Below are positions 16,264 to 24,675 of a stretch of DNA of 64,000 nt, in pieces. The notes beneath the pieces are model-generated. The model was not told the DNA's origin, searched no databases, and saw only the letters and a list, made by a program, of their open reading frames with translations. The position numbers were made by a program, and so were the translations under genes. The DNA lies in contig NZ_FCOI02000032.1 in assembly GCF_001544795.2 (NCBI RefSeq), positions 1 to 64,000 on the forward strand, given 5' to 3'. The number at the start of each line of letters is the position of its first letter. Positions within the stretch are counted from its first letter, which is position 1. The DNA is from Caballeronia temeraria (lineage in GTDB: Bacteria > Pseudomonadota > Gammaproteobacteria > Burkholderiales > Burkholderiaceae).

Positions 16264-17195
16264 CGGTGCGCAGTTTGCGAGCGCTCGTTTGCACGCTGCT
16301 TCTTGCTGCAAGCGCGCTCGCGCATGCGGCGATGAGCGGCATGCCCGCACCCGTCGCGATCGCCCCGGGCGTGTACGCGTTCATCGGCGACAGCGATGCC
16401 GTCGCGCCCGCGAATCATGGCATCGTCGCGAACAATGGCTTTATCGTCGGACAAGATGGCGTGACGGTGGTCGACACGGGATCATCGTATCGCTATGGCC
16501 GCGCGATGATCGAAGCGATCCGCAAGGTCACGCCGTTGCCGGTGAAGCTCGTCATCATCACGCATCAGGCACCCGAGTTCGTGTTCGGCGCGGCTGCCTT
16601 TCGCGACGACGATGTACCGATCCTCGCGCACGCACGCGCGGCGCAATTGATTCGCGAACGCTGTTCGATTTGCCTCGCGAATCTGCGTAAGACGCTCGGC
16701 GAAGACGAGATGGCCGGCTCGCGCGTCACCGTGCCCGATCAAACGGTGAACGGCACGACGGAGATCGACAGCGGCGGGCGCAAGCTGCAACTGCTGCACT
16801 TCGGCCCCGCCAGCACGCCCGGCGACCTCGCCGTGCTCGACACACAAACCGGCGTGCTATTCGCGGGCGGACTCGTCTCGAACGGACGCATACCCGAGTT
16901 GCGGAACGAACAGATTTCCGGCTGGCTCGCCGCGCTGGAGAACTTGCGCGGTCTCGATCTGAAAACGGTCATACCCGGCTTCGGCGCGCCCTTGCACGGA
17001 AGCGACGACATCATGCAGACGGGCGTATATCTGCGGGCGCTCGAGGCAGCGGTGAAGCGCGCATACGCGAGCGGCATCGGTCTTACCGAGGCGATGCACA
17101 CCGTGCAGGTGCCCGCGTTCAAACACGACAAGCTCTATGCGATCGCGCAGCCACAGAACGTGCAGCGCATCTGGCTTCAACTGGAAAAGCAATAA
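16260..17195 (+). CDS. Quinoprotein relay MBL-fold protein 2 with degenerate zinc site
   Basis: The 311-residue exported protein is clearly an MBL-fold paralogue of the gene at 14444 and fits the relay metallohydrolase 2 slot. Its metal site is largely gone. The HxHxDH motif reads H102-Q-A-P-E-F107, the TAHT histidine is Ser185, the TGD aspartate is Gly204, and the PGHGP histidine is Phe241. It has a CSIC motif (Cys135, Cys138) that the intact paralogue lacks. The reading frame is intact with normal codon use, so it is not a decaying gene. A non-hydrolytic or thiol-redox role with the SoxYZ-like carrier is inferred. Confidence 0.88.
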   Translation: MTVRSLRALVCTLLLAASALAHAAMSGMPAPVAIAPGVYAFIGDSDAVAPANHGIVANNGFIVGQDGVTVVDTGSSYRYGRAMIEAIRKVTPLPVKLVIITHQAPEFVFGAAAFRDDDVPILAHARAAQLIRERCSICLANLRKTLGEDEMAGSRVTVPDQTVNGTTEIDSGGRKLQLLHFGPASTPGDLAVLDTQTGVLFAGGLVSNGRIPELRNEQISGWLAALENLRGLDLKTVIPGFGAPLHGSDDIMQTGVYLRALEAAVKRAYASGIGLTEAMHTVQVPAFKHDKLYAIAQPQNVQRIWLQLEKQ

Positions 17196-17248
17196 CGCAT
17201 CGAGACGATGTTCCTTCAAACGCCGTACAACCACCAGGAGACACGACG

Positions 17249-17557
17249 ATGGCCCAGCTCGTAGCGCTGTACAAGAATCCGTCCGATCCGAAGGCATTCG
17301 ACGACTACTATGCTTCGACTCACGCGCCGCTCGCGAAGACGCTGCCGGGCTTGCGCCGCTATGAGATCAGCACCGGGCCGATCGTGGCGGCGTCGGGGGA
17401 CTCGCCGTATTACCTCGTCGCGCTGCTGCAATTCGATTCGCTCGAAGCCATCCAGACCGCGCTCAATTCGGCCGAAGGCCAGAAGACCGCCGGCGATCTC
17501 GCCAATTTCGCGCAAGCCGGCGTCGAACTACTGATGTTCGATTCGAAACAAGCCTGA
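17249..17557 (+). CDS. EthD family protein
   Basis: This 102-residue protein has the EthD dimeric ferredoxin-like pattern: YKNPSDPKAFDDYYASTHAPLAKTLPGLRRY, followed by a Y/F-rich core. EthD proteins are small cytoplasmic proteins of uncertain function often found beside oxidative pathways. GGAGA lies 9-10 bp before the ATG. It follows the relay operon by 53 bp on the same strand and may be its last gene; the following TetR gene has its own operator. Confidence 0.85.
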   Translation: MAQLVALYKNPSDPKAFDDYYASTHAPLAKTLPGLRRYEISTGPIVAASGDSPYYLVALLQFDSLEAIQTALNSAEGQKTAGDLANFAQAGVELLMFDSKQA

Positions 17558-17671
17558 CCGACCTCCACGCCTTCGGAGATGCGCGTGCGTCTCCGAACAG
17601 CCTCTGCTTTCCTCAGTTCATTCCCTTCCAGCGCAAGACCCGCATCGTCGAATGGAGATGCTGCGCGGTTT

Positions 17672-17716
17672 TGTATCTATCGATATATAATCCGTTATGT
17701 ATCGACCGATATAAAA
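17672..17716. promoter_or_regulatory. Double operator before the tetR-like gene
   Basis: Two 19-bp direct repeats begin at 17672 and 17698: TGTATCTATCGATATATAA and TGTATCGACCGATATAAAA (16 of 19 positions match). Each carries a TATCG/CGATA inverted core. They lie 30-75 bp before the TetR start, in an AT-rich island likely to contain the promoter. Autoregulation by the TetR protein is the natural reading. Confidence 0.65.
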
Positions 17717-17747
17717 CATTCGTTCGTCAACTCAATGGAGCGGGATC

Positions 17748-18362
17748 ATGGCGCGACCGCGCAATTTCGACGAGGACAGCGTGCTCGATGCCGTTGCCGA
17801 CGCGTTCTGGACGCACGGCTACGACGGCACCTCCACGCGCGACCTCGTTCAGTACACGGGCCTCACGCAGCCGAGCCTCTATAACGCGTTCGGCGACAAA
17901 CGCGCGCTCTTTCTGCGCGCGCTCGACCACTATCTCGAACACACGTTGCGCGAGCGCATTTACCGGCTCGAATCGTCGATGACGCCCGATCGCGCCATCA
18001 CCGCGTTCTTTCGCGAGATCGTCGAGCGTTCGGTATCCGACGAGCATCGGCGCGGCTGCATGCTCGTCAATGCGGCGCTTGGCGCGTCGCCGGAGGACGA
18101 AGAGTTTCGAGTGCTCATCGCCGAGGAGATGTCGCTGATACGCGCGTTTTTCGAGCGCTGCATGAAGGCGGGCTTGAAGAGCGGCGATATCGAGCGCGTG
18201 ATGCCGGCCGATGCTGCCGCCACCGGCCTGCTCGCCGTGCTGCTCGGGCTGCGCGTGCTCGCGCGCGTGGACCCGAAGCCCGCGTTGCTGAGTGGCGCCG
18301 TCGCACCGACGCTGGCAATGCTGAAGCTGCCGCCGCTCGGCCTCGACGTCGGCAAGCGCTAA
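17748..18362 (+). CDS. TetR/AcrR family transcriptional regulator
   Basis: The 204-residue protein has a TetR helix-turn-helix at residues 8-52 (DAVADAFWTHGYDGTSTRDLVQYTG, then TQPSLYNAFGDKRALF) and an all-helical ligand domain. The pattern is that of regulators controlling efflux or small-molecule stress genes. It starts with ATG at 17748 after GGAGCGGG. The next gene on the same strand, 69 bp on, is an MFS transporter, so the pair probably works as a regulator and its efflux target. The ligand is unknown. Confidence 0.93.
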   Translation: MARPRNFDEDSVLDAVADAFWTHGYDGTSTRDLVQYTGLTQPSLYNAFGDKRALFLRALDHYLEHTLRERIYRLESSMTPDRAITAFFREIVERSVSDEHRRGCMLVNAALGASPEDEEFRVLIAEEMSLIRAFFERCMKAGLKSGDIERVMPADAAATGLLAVLLGLRVLARVDPKPALLSGAVAPTLAMLKLPPLGLDVGKR

Positions 18363-18431
18363 CGCCCATCGCATTCTTTCACGTCACGTGTCCGGCCGCG
18401 TGCAACCGCACTGGCCGTGGGAGTCGTCATC

Positions 18432-19655
18432 ATGTCGGATCAAACGGTATCGGCTATTCGTGCCGATCAACACACTTCACTCGATTCGCGCACCTTCTTC
18501 GCGATGCTCGCGGGCTTCTGCGCAAGCCTCGTCGCGATCGGCCTTGCACGCTTCGCCTACACGCCGCTGATCCCGCCGCTGATCGAGGCGCACTGGTTCA
18601 CGTCGTCGCAAGCCGTAACGCTCGGCGCAGCGAATTTCGCGGGCTATTTCGCGGGTGCGCTGTTCGGCCGCTCGATTGCCAACGTGCTCACGAATCGTCA
18701 CGCGTTGCGCCTTCTCATGGCGATGGCAACGGCGGCGTTCTTCGCGTGCGCGTTTCCGCTTTCTATCGCGTGGTTCTTCGCGTGGCGCTTTCTCTCGGGA
18801 TTGTCGGGCGGCGCGATCATGGTGCTCGTCGCGACGACGATCCTGCCGCACGTTCCGCCCGCGCGTCGCGGCTTCGCGAGCGGGATGATCTTCGTCGGAC
18901 TGGGCTTCGGCATTGCGGCATCGGGCACGCTGATTCCGAAGCTGCTGCATCACGGTCTGCACGCTACTTGGATAGGCCTCGGCGTCTTTTCACTCGTGCT
19001 GACTGCGATCGCATGGTTCGGCTGGCCTGCATCGAATCCTTCCGCCGTCGCAACGCAAGGCGCCGGGACACATTCGAATGCGCAAGGCGGCACACGTCTG
19101 CGACTGCTGTACGCGCAATACGCGGCGAATGCGCTCGGCCTCGTGCCGGTGATGATTCTGCTCGTTGACTGCATCGCGCGCGGTTATGGACGGGGCGCGG
19201 AAGTGGGCGCGAGCTATTGGGTGCTGTATGGCGTCGCGGCGATTTCTGGTCCGCTCATTTGCGGCAATGCGGGCGATCGCATCGGCTTCGGCATGGCGTA
19301 TCGCTTTGCGCTGTTCGTGCAGGCAGGCGCAGCGGCGTTGCTGGCTTTATCGGCGAATGCGTATGTGATCGGCGTCGCGACGGTCGCGCTCGGCATCTTG
19401 ACGACGGGCATCGTGCCGCTCGCACTCGGTCGCGTGCATGAACTCTTGCCGCACGATCACACCGAGCAGCGGGCGGCATGGAGCAGGGCGACATCGGCAT
19501 TTGCGTTGTGCCAGGCGCTCGCGGGATATGGCTATTCGTTCCTGTTTTCGCACACGCATAACAACTATGCGTTGATCTTTGCGTGCGGCGCGTTCGCGCT
19601 GGCCGTCGCGTTCGTCGCGGATCTCGTGGTGAATCGCACGCAAGCGCCGATCTAA
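18432..19655 (+). CDS. YbfB/YjiJ family MFS transporter
   Basis: This roughly 407-residue inner-membrane protein has about 12 hydrophobic segments and the YbfB/YjiJ-type opening GFCASLVAIGLARFAYTPLIPPLIEAHW. It probably exports a small molecule by proton antiport. The ATG at 18432 is preferred over the GTG at 18417 because GGGAG lies about 9 bp upstream of it. It follows the TetR gene. Its stop overlaps the stop of the convergent Pr6Pr gene by 4 nt (CTAA). Confidence 0.88.
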   Translation: MSDQTVSAIRADQHTSLDSRTFFAMLAGFCASLVAIGLARFAYTPLIPPLIEAHWFTSSQAVTLGAANFAGYFAGALFGRSIANVLTNRHALRLLMAMATAAFFACAFPLSIAWFFAWRFLSGLSGGAIMVLVATTILPHVPPARRGFASGMIFVGLGFGIAASGTLIPKLLHHGLHATWIGLGVFSLVLTAIAWFGWPASNPSAVATQGAGTHSNAQGGTRLRLLYAQYAANALGLVPVMILLVDCIARGYGRGAEVGASYWVLYGVAAISGPLICGNAGDRIGFGMAYRFALFVQAGAAALLALSANAYVIGVATVALGILTTGIVPLALGRVHELLPHDHTEQRAAWSRATSAFALCQALAGYGYSFLFSHTHNNYALIFACGAFALAVAFVADLVVNRTQAPI

Positions 19656-20395
19656 TCGATGCGGCCGGAGGACGAATCGCCGGATTCGACTTCCGGATCG
19701 GCCACGCTCAAGTCCTCGCGCCGATGATTGATCACGAGGAACACGCTCATCAACACGAGGAACGCAACGACGAGCATTGCGGCATTGATAAAGACGCGCT
19801 CATAGCCGAGTTCGGCGACATTGATGAACGGATAGGGATAGAAATCGGATAAACGTCCGCGCCATAGCGTGATGCAGAGATAAGACAGCGGATAGACGAG
19901 CCAGAGCGCGCACCGTCGCAATGAGAGATGAAAGCGCGGCACGAACAAAAACCAGTACAAAGCCGCGAGCGCAGGAACGACGGTATGCAGCGCTTCGTTG
20001 ACGAGCGCGCGATAGCCCGATGGCGTCCATAGATAACGCAGCAACGCGTTATACGCAATTCCGACGAACACGATATACACGACGACTGCCGTCACGACGG
20101 TCGGTCTGCGAAAGAAGCACGCGACGGGAAACTGCGCGCGCGTGGCGACGCACGTGAAGCAGAAGGCGGTCAGCAGCACGGTCAGATTCGTCAGATAGCT
20201 GCTCATGCGCGCGAGGCCGTCGATGACGGTGAAGCCGCGATTCACGAGCCGCGCGACGGTGATGTCCGTCTGCGCGGCGAACGCGAGCCACGCGATCATC
20301 GCGATGGCTGCGGCAAGCGCGAGCGATGCGGTGCTCGGCGTGTGAAGCGGCAAGTCGGGTTGTTGGCGGTGGGGTTTGCTGGATGGCTTTGGCAT
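19652..20395 (-). CDS. Pr6Pr family membrane protein
   Basis: A 247-residue integral membrane protein with about six hydrophobic helices, matching the Pr6Pr (FAR-17a/AIG1-like) family in size and pattern. Visible blocks are MSSYLTNLTVLLTAFCF near helix 2, a LVNEALHTVVPALAALYWFLF segment and LSDFYPYPFINV. Function in bacteria is unknown. The tail is acidic and cytoplasmic. It converges on the MFS gene with a 4-nt overlap of stops, and begins 10 bp downstream of the dehydrogenase gene on the same strand, so the two may be co-transcribed. Confidence 0.82.
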   Translation of the reverse strand: MPKPSSKPHRQQPDLPLHTPSTASLALAAAIAMIAWLAFAAQTDITVARLVNRGFTVIDGLARMSSYLTNLTVLLTAFCFTCVATRAQFPVACFFRRPTVVTAVVVYIVFVGIAYNALLRYLWTPSGYRALVNEALHTVVPALAALYWFLFVPRFHLSLRRCALWLVYPLSYLCITLWRGRLSDFYPYPFINVAELGYERVFINAAMLVVAFLVLMSVFLVINHRREDLSVADPEVESGDSSSGRID

Positions 20396-20404
20396 TACGC
20401 CATT

Positions 20405-21799
20405 TTACGTGCCGGCAAGCTTCACCACCGCATCCCGCAAAGCCGTCCGCAGCCCTTCCTCGACCACCGGATGATAGAACGGCATCCGCAACATCTCATC
20501 GACTGTGAGCTTCATCTGCAGCGCCCATGCAAGCAAATGCGCGATATGCTCGGCATCCGGTCCGATCCATTCCGCGCCGACAAAGCGGCGGCTCGCGCGA
20601 TCGACATACACATGCATCAGCCCGCGATTCCTGAGCATCACGCGGCTGCGGCCCTGATCTTCGAAACTCACTTCGCCCGCCACGAACGATGCCGGCGTCA
20701 AATCGACGTAGCGCGCACCGACCATCGCGATGCCCGGATCGGTGAACGCAATCGCGATCGGCGCACGACGTTCGAGCGCTGCAACGTCCGGATAGCGCGC
20801 CGCATTCGTGCCAGCGGCGCGGCCTTCATCGGCGGCTTCATGAAGCAGGGGCAGCACGCCGTTCGCATCGCCCGCGATGAACACCGGATGCGCGCCCGCC
20901 TGCAAGGTCAGCGGATCGTAGACGGGCAAGCCATCTTCATCGAGTGCGAGCGATGTGTTGCTCAAACCAAGCCCGCCGACGTTAGGCTTGCGCCCCGTCG
21001 CCACGAGCACGTAATCGAACGTGTCTTCGACCAGCTCGCCCGAACTCGACACATAACGCAAACGCACTTCATCGCCTTCACGCACGGCGGCCTGCACCTG
21101 CGCGCTCGGCTCGAAGCGAAACGCTTCGCTGAACACGTGCCCTGCATAGTCGCGCACATCGGGATCGCTCAATGGCCCGACACGCCCCCGCGCGCCGAGC
21201 AAGGACACGCGCACGCCGAGCCGCGCCAGCGCCTGACCGAGTTCGAGGCCGATGACGCCCGCGCCGATCACCGCGACGCGCTTCGGCAAGTCGTCCCACG
21301 CGAAGACATCGTCGTTGATGATGGCGCGATCGCCTAACGCGCGATACATCGCCGGCATGACCGGACTCGATCCTGTCGCGATGACGATGCTCTTCGCCCG
21401 CACCTTCGTATGCTCGCCCACTTGCAGCACGTTATCGTCGATGAAGCGCGCGTAGCCGGTCAACTTGTCCGCGTCGGGCATCGCATCGACGCCCGCGACG
21501 ACGAAGCCCACGAAGCGATCGCGTTCGCGCTTCACGCGCGCCATCACCTCGCGTCCGTCGATGCGCACCGCGCCGTCGATATGCACGCCGAACGCCGCCG
21601 CGTGCGTCGCGTGATGCGCCGCTTCGGCCGCCGCGATCAGCAGCTTCGACGGCATACAGCCGACGCGCGCACACGTCGTTCCGTGCGCGCCGCCTTCGAT
21701 GAGAATCGCCGAAGCACCTGCCGCCTTCGCCGCGCGATACGCGGAAAGTCCCGCACTGCCCGCGCCGATAATGGCGACGTCCGTATGGATCGTGTTCAT
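20405..21799 (-). CDS. Dihydrolipoyl dehydrogenase-like flavoprotein disulfide reductase
   Basis: The 464-residue protein has an FAD-binding GAGSAGLSAYRAA motif at the N terminus, the redox disulfide C43-ARVG-C48 and an NAD(P) site VAVIGAGVIGLELGQ. A second FAD block reads VFIAGDANG, and the C-terminal His-Glu pair lies in FYHPVVEEGLRTA. This is the class I pyridine nucleotide-disulfide oxidoreductase fold. The variant CARVGCMPSK (instead of CLNVGC) and the absence of E2/E3 complex genes nearby mean it may not serve a 2-oxoacid complex. Divergent from phnC by 228 bp. Confidence 0.87.
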   Translation of the reverse strand: MNTIHTDVAIIGAGSAGLSAYRAAKAAGASAILIEGGAHGTTCARVGCMPSKLLIAAAEAAHHATHAAAFGVHIDGAVRIDGREVMARVKRERDRFVGFVVAGVDAMPDADKLTGYARFIDDNVLQVGEHTKVRAKSIVIATGSSPVMPAMYRALGDRAIINDDVFAWDDLPKRVAVIGAGVIGLELGQALARLGVRVSLLGARGRVGPLSDPDVRDYAGHVFSEAFRFEPSAQVQAAVREGDEVRLRYVSSSGELVEDTFDYVLVATGRKPNVGGLGLSNTSLALDEDGLPVYDPLTLQAGAHPVFIAGDANGVLPLLHEAADEGRAAGTNAARYPDVAALERRAPIAIAFTDPGIAMVGARYVDLTPASFVAGEVSFEDQGRSRVMLRNRGLMHVYVDRASRRFVGAEWIGPDAEHIAHLLAWALQMKLTVDEMLRMPFYHPVVEEGLRTALRDAVVKLAGT

Positions 21800-21921
21800 G
21801 ATGAAGTCCCGAATGGTTGCTGCATTTGCGGATCATCATGAGGCGCGACGTCGAAAAGGTGAATGCTCGTTCGGATCGATTTTCCACTCGATCGTCTCAA
21901 CCGCCGACGCCTCGAAGGCAT

Positions 21922-21941
21922 GTAGTCATCTAGACGTCTCA
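21922..21941. promoter_or_regulatory. Candidate PhnF operator upstream of phnC
   Basis: GTAGTCATCTAGACGTCTCA is an imperfect palindrome centred on TCTAGA. It matches the operator in the phnF-phnG gap at 13 of 20 positions, including an unbroken TCTAGACG. It lies 87 bp before phnC, in the 228-bp gap shared with the divergent dehydrogenase gene. GntR-type PhnF proteins bind GTCTAGAC-like palindromes. Confidence 0.55.
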
Positions 21942-22027
21942 TGCGCGTCACTCTCTCGTCATGTTCGCTTCCTAGAATCTCCCCAACGTTTCAGCGCGCC
22001 GTTTGAGCGCGCCCATCGAGGGAAGCT

Positions 22028-22849
22028 ATGGACGCAATTCGCATCGAGCGTCTCACCAAGACGTTCAGGAACGGCCGCAAGGCGCTCGACTCCGTCGATC
22101 TGCGCGTGGAAGAGGGCGAAATGGTCGCGCTCATCGGCGCATCGGGATCGGGAAAGTCGACGCTGTTGCGGCATATCGCCGGCTTTACGGCATCCGACCC
22201 CGCGCCGTCGCACGTCACGCTGCTCGGCCGGCCGATTCAGCAGAACGGCAAGATCGTGCGCGAAGTGCGTTCGATTCGCCGCGACGTCGCCTTCGTGTTT
22301 CAGCAGTTCAATCTCGTCGGACGTCTTTCCGTGCTGACTAACGTGCTCATCGGCGCGTTGTCGCGCGTGTCGTTGTGGCGCAGGCTCGCGGGGCGTTTTC
22401 CGCGCGGCGAACGTTCGCTCGCGATGGATTCGCTCACCGCGATGGGCATCGGCGAACACGCGTTCGAACGCGCGAGCAATCTGTCGGGCGGTCAGCAGCA
22501 ACGCGCGGCACTGGCCCGTGCGCTCGTGCAGCGCGCGCGCATCGTGCTCGCCGACGAGCCGATCGCATCGCTCGATCCCGAGTCCGCGCGCCGCGTGATG
22601 GAGCTGATGCAGACGCTCAACCGCGAGCGCAAGCTGACGGTCGTCGTGTCGCTGCATCAGATCGATGTCGCGATGAAGTACTGCCCGCGCACCGTCGCGC
22701 TGCGCGATGGCCGCGTCGTTTTCGATGGCGCGAGCGAGCGCCTCACGCCCGACATGCTGCACAAGTTATACGGTTCGTCCGCGGATGAACTGCTGACTCA
22801 TTCCATCGCGCAGGCCCGATACGACGCACCGGCGTTCGCCGCCTCCTGA
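22028..22849 (+). CDS. phnC: Phosphonate ABC transporter ATP-binding protein
   Basis: PhnC powers phosphonate uptake through the inner membrane. The 273-residue ATPase has Walker A GASGSGKST (about 37-45), a Q-loop VFQQFN, signature LSGGQQQR, Walker B VLADEP, and the switch histidine in SLHQID. The PhnC-specific insert GRPIQQNGKIVREVRSIRRDV is present. It is the first gene of phnCDE and is preceded by a likely PhnF operator. Confidence 0.96.
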   Translation: MDAIRIERLTKTFRNGRKALDSVDLRVEEGEMVALIGASGSGKSTLLRHIAGFTASDPAPSHVTLLGRPIQQNGKIVREVRSIRRDVAFVFQQFNLVGRLSVLTNVLIGALSRVSLWRRLAGRFPRGERSLAMDSLTAMGIGEHAFERASNLSGGQQQRAALARALVQRARIVLADEPIASLDPESARRVMELMQTLNRERKLTVVVSLHQIDVAMKYCPRTVALRDGRVVFDGASERLTPDMLHKLYGSSADELLTHSIAQARYDAPAFAAS

Positions 22850-22881
22850 CTCATCGCTCAACATCAACCCTGGATCGCATC

Positions 22882-23844
22882 ATGAAAACATTCCTGGCCG
22901 GCGCCGCGCTCGCGTCTTTCCTGCTGACGCAGTCCGTTCTTGCCGAGACGATCAACTTCGGCATCATCTCGACGGATTCGTCCGCGGCGCTCAAGCAGCG
23001 CTGGCAGCCGCTCATCGACGATCTGAACAAACAGACCGGTCTCGACGTGAAGGCGTATTTTGCGACCGATTACGCGGGCATCATCGAAGCGATGCGCTTC
23101 AACAAGGTGCAGATCGGCTTCTTCGGCAATGCATCGGCGATCGAAGCGGTGGATCGCTCCAACGGCGAAGTCTTCGCGAAGGTGAAGTACAGGAACGGCG
23201 AAGCGGGCTATTACTCGCTGCTCATCACGAACACGAACAGCAAGTGGAAGTCGCTCGATCAGGTGCTGAAGAACACGAAGGACATCAACCTCGGTTTCGG
23301 CGATCCGAACTCGACGTCGGGCACGCTCGTGCCTTCGTACTATCTCTTCGCGAAGAACGGCATCAACGCGAAGTCGGCGCTCAAGAGCGTGCTGCCGTCG
23401 AGCCATGAAGCGAACATGCTCGCGGTCGTGAACGACAAGATCGACGTCGCGACCAACAACACCGACATGCTCGACACCATCAAGACGCAGCATCCGGAGT
23501 TGTATCCGAAGGTGCGCGTGCTGTGGAAGTCGCCGCTGATTCCGTCGGACCCGCTCGTGTGGCGTCGCGATCTGCCGCAAGCAACGAAGGACAAGCTGCG
23601 CAATTTCTTCGATCACTACGCGGAAAAAGACCCGCGCGAGCAGGCCGTGATGACGTCGATTTCGGGCTATTCGGGATTCGCGGATTCGTCGAATGCGCAA
23701 CTCGTGCCGATCCGCCAGATGGCGCTCTTCCAGAAGAAGCAGCAAGTGCAGAACGACACGCATCTCGATGACGCCGACAAGAAAGCGCAGATCGCCGCGC
23801 TCGATCAGAAGATCGCCGCGCTCGACACCACGGCGGCGAAGTAA
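22882..23844 (+). CDS. phnD: Phosphonate-binding periplasmic protein
   Basis: PhnD delivers phosphonates to the PhnCE transporter. The 320-residue precursor has a signal peptide (cleavage after VLA, about 20). The mature body begins TINFGIISTDSSAALKQRW and includes DYAGIIEAMRFNKVQIGFFGN and the ligand-site GDPNSTSGTLVPSYY, all typical of PhnD. It lies 32 bp after phnC and directly abuts phnE. Confidence 0.95.
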   Translation: MKTFLAGAALASFLLTQSVLAETINFGIISTDSSAALKQRWQPLIDDLNKQTGLDVKAYFATDYAGIIEAMRFNKVQIGFFGNASAIEAVDRSNGEVFAKVKYRNGEAGYYSLLITNTNSKWKSLDQVLKNTKDINLGFGDPNSTSGTLVPSYYLFAKNGINAKSALKSVLPSSHEANMLAVVNDKIDVATNNTDMLDTIKTQHPELYPKVRVLWKSPLIPSDPLVWRRDLPQATKDKLRNFFDHYAEKDPREQAVMTSISGYSGFADSSNAQLVPIRQMALFQKKQQVQNDTHLDDADKKAQIAALDQKIAALDTTAAK

Positions 23845-24663
23845 GTGAAGCCGCTCGACGTAACCACGTTCGAGGCCGGCATCGTCCGGCCCGTGCAGGC
23901 GAGCGCGCCCAAACGCAGCTGGACGTCGACGCTCGGCTGGATCGTCGTCATCGCGGTGCTGGGTCTGTCATGGAAGAGCGCGGACATGCGCCCGCTCGAT
24001 CTGCTCGGCGCATCGGGCAACATGAGTCAGTTCGCGCGCGACTTCTTTCCACCCGACTTCACCGAATGGCGCACGTATGCGCATGAAATGATCGTGACGC
24101 TCGCGGTCGCGGTATGGGGCACGGCGCTCGCTTTGATCTGCGCGGTGCCGTGCGGACTGCTCTCGGCGCAGAACATCGCGCCGGTGTGGATCTCGCAACC
24201 CGTGCGCCGTTTGATGGACGCGTGCCGCGCGATCAACGAGATGGTCTTCGCGATGTTGTTCATCGTCGCGGTCGGACTGGGGCCTTTCGCGGGCGTGCTC
24301 GCGCTGTGGGTGCATACGACGGGCGTGCTCGCGAAGCTCTTCGCCGAAGCGGTCGAAGCCGTCGATTCGAGGTCGGCCGAAGGCGTGCGTGCGACCGGCG
24401 CGAGCAGTCTCGATGAGATCGTCTACGGCGTGCTGCCGCAAGTGCTGCCGCTATGGATCTCGTTCGCACTGTATCGCTTCGAGTCGAATGTGCGCTCCGC
24501 GATGGTCGTCGGCATGGTCGGCGCGGGCGGCATCGGCGTCGTGCTGTACGAAGCGATTCGCTCGTTTAACTATGCGCAGACATCGGCGGTGATGTTGATC
24601 GTTATCGTGATCGTGTCGCTGATCGATCTCGTTTCGGGCTGGGTGCGCGAGCGCGTGATCTGA
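23845..24663 (+). CDS. phnE: Phosphonate ABC transporter permease
   Basis: PhnE is the membrane channel of the phosphonate importer. The 272-residue protein has about six membrane helices and the permease motif with ARAV-like features in SAEGVRATGASSLDEIVYGVLPQVLPLW. It starts with GTG immediately after the phnD stop, so the two are translationally linked. The gene converges on the rpiR gene with a 12-bp gap and no clear terminator. Confidence 0.94.
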   Translation: MKPLDVTTFEAGIVRPVQASAPKRSWTSTLGWIVVIAVLGLSWKSADMRPLDLLGASGNMSQFARDFFPPDFTEWRTYAHEMIVTLAVAVWGTALALICAVPCGLLSAQNIAPVWISQPVRRLMDACRAINEMVFAMLFIVAVGLGPFAGVLALWVHTTGVLAKLFAEAVEAVDSRSAEGVRATGASSLDEIVYGVLPQVLPLWISFALYRFESNVRSAMVVGMVGAGGIGVVLYEAIRSFNYAQTSAVMLIVIVIVSLIDLVSGWVRERVI

Positions 24664-24675
24664 ACCACGCTGACG

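Noticed and set aside
16260..17195. Second MBL gene as a pseudogene
   Set aside because: The frame is full length, has a signal peptide, normal codon use and 4-nt coupling to its neighbour, and the lost residues are only the metal ligands; better read as a functional pseudoenzyme.
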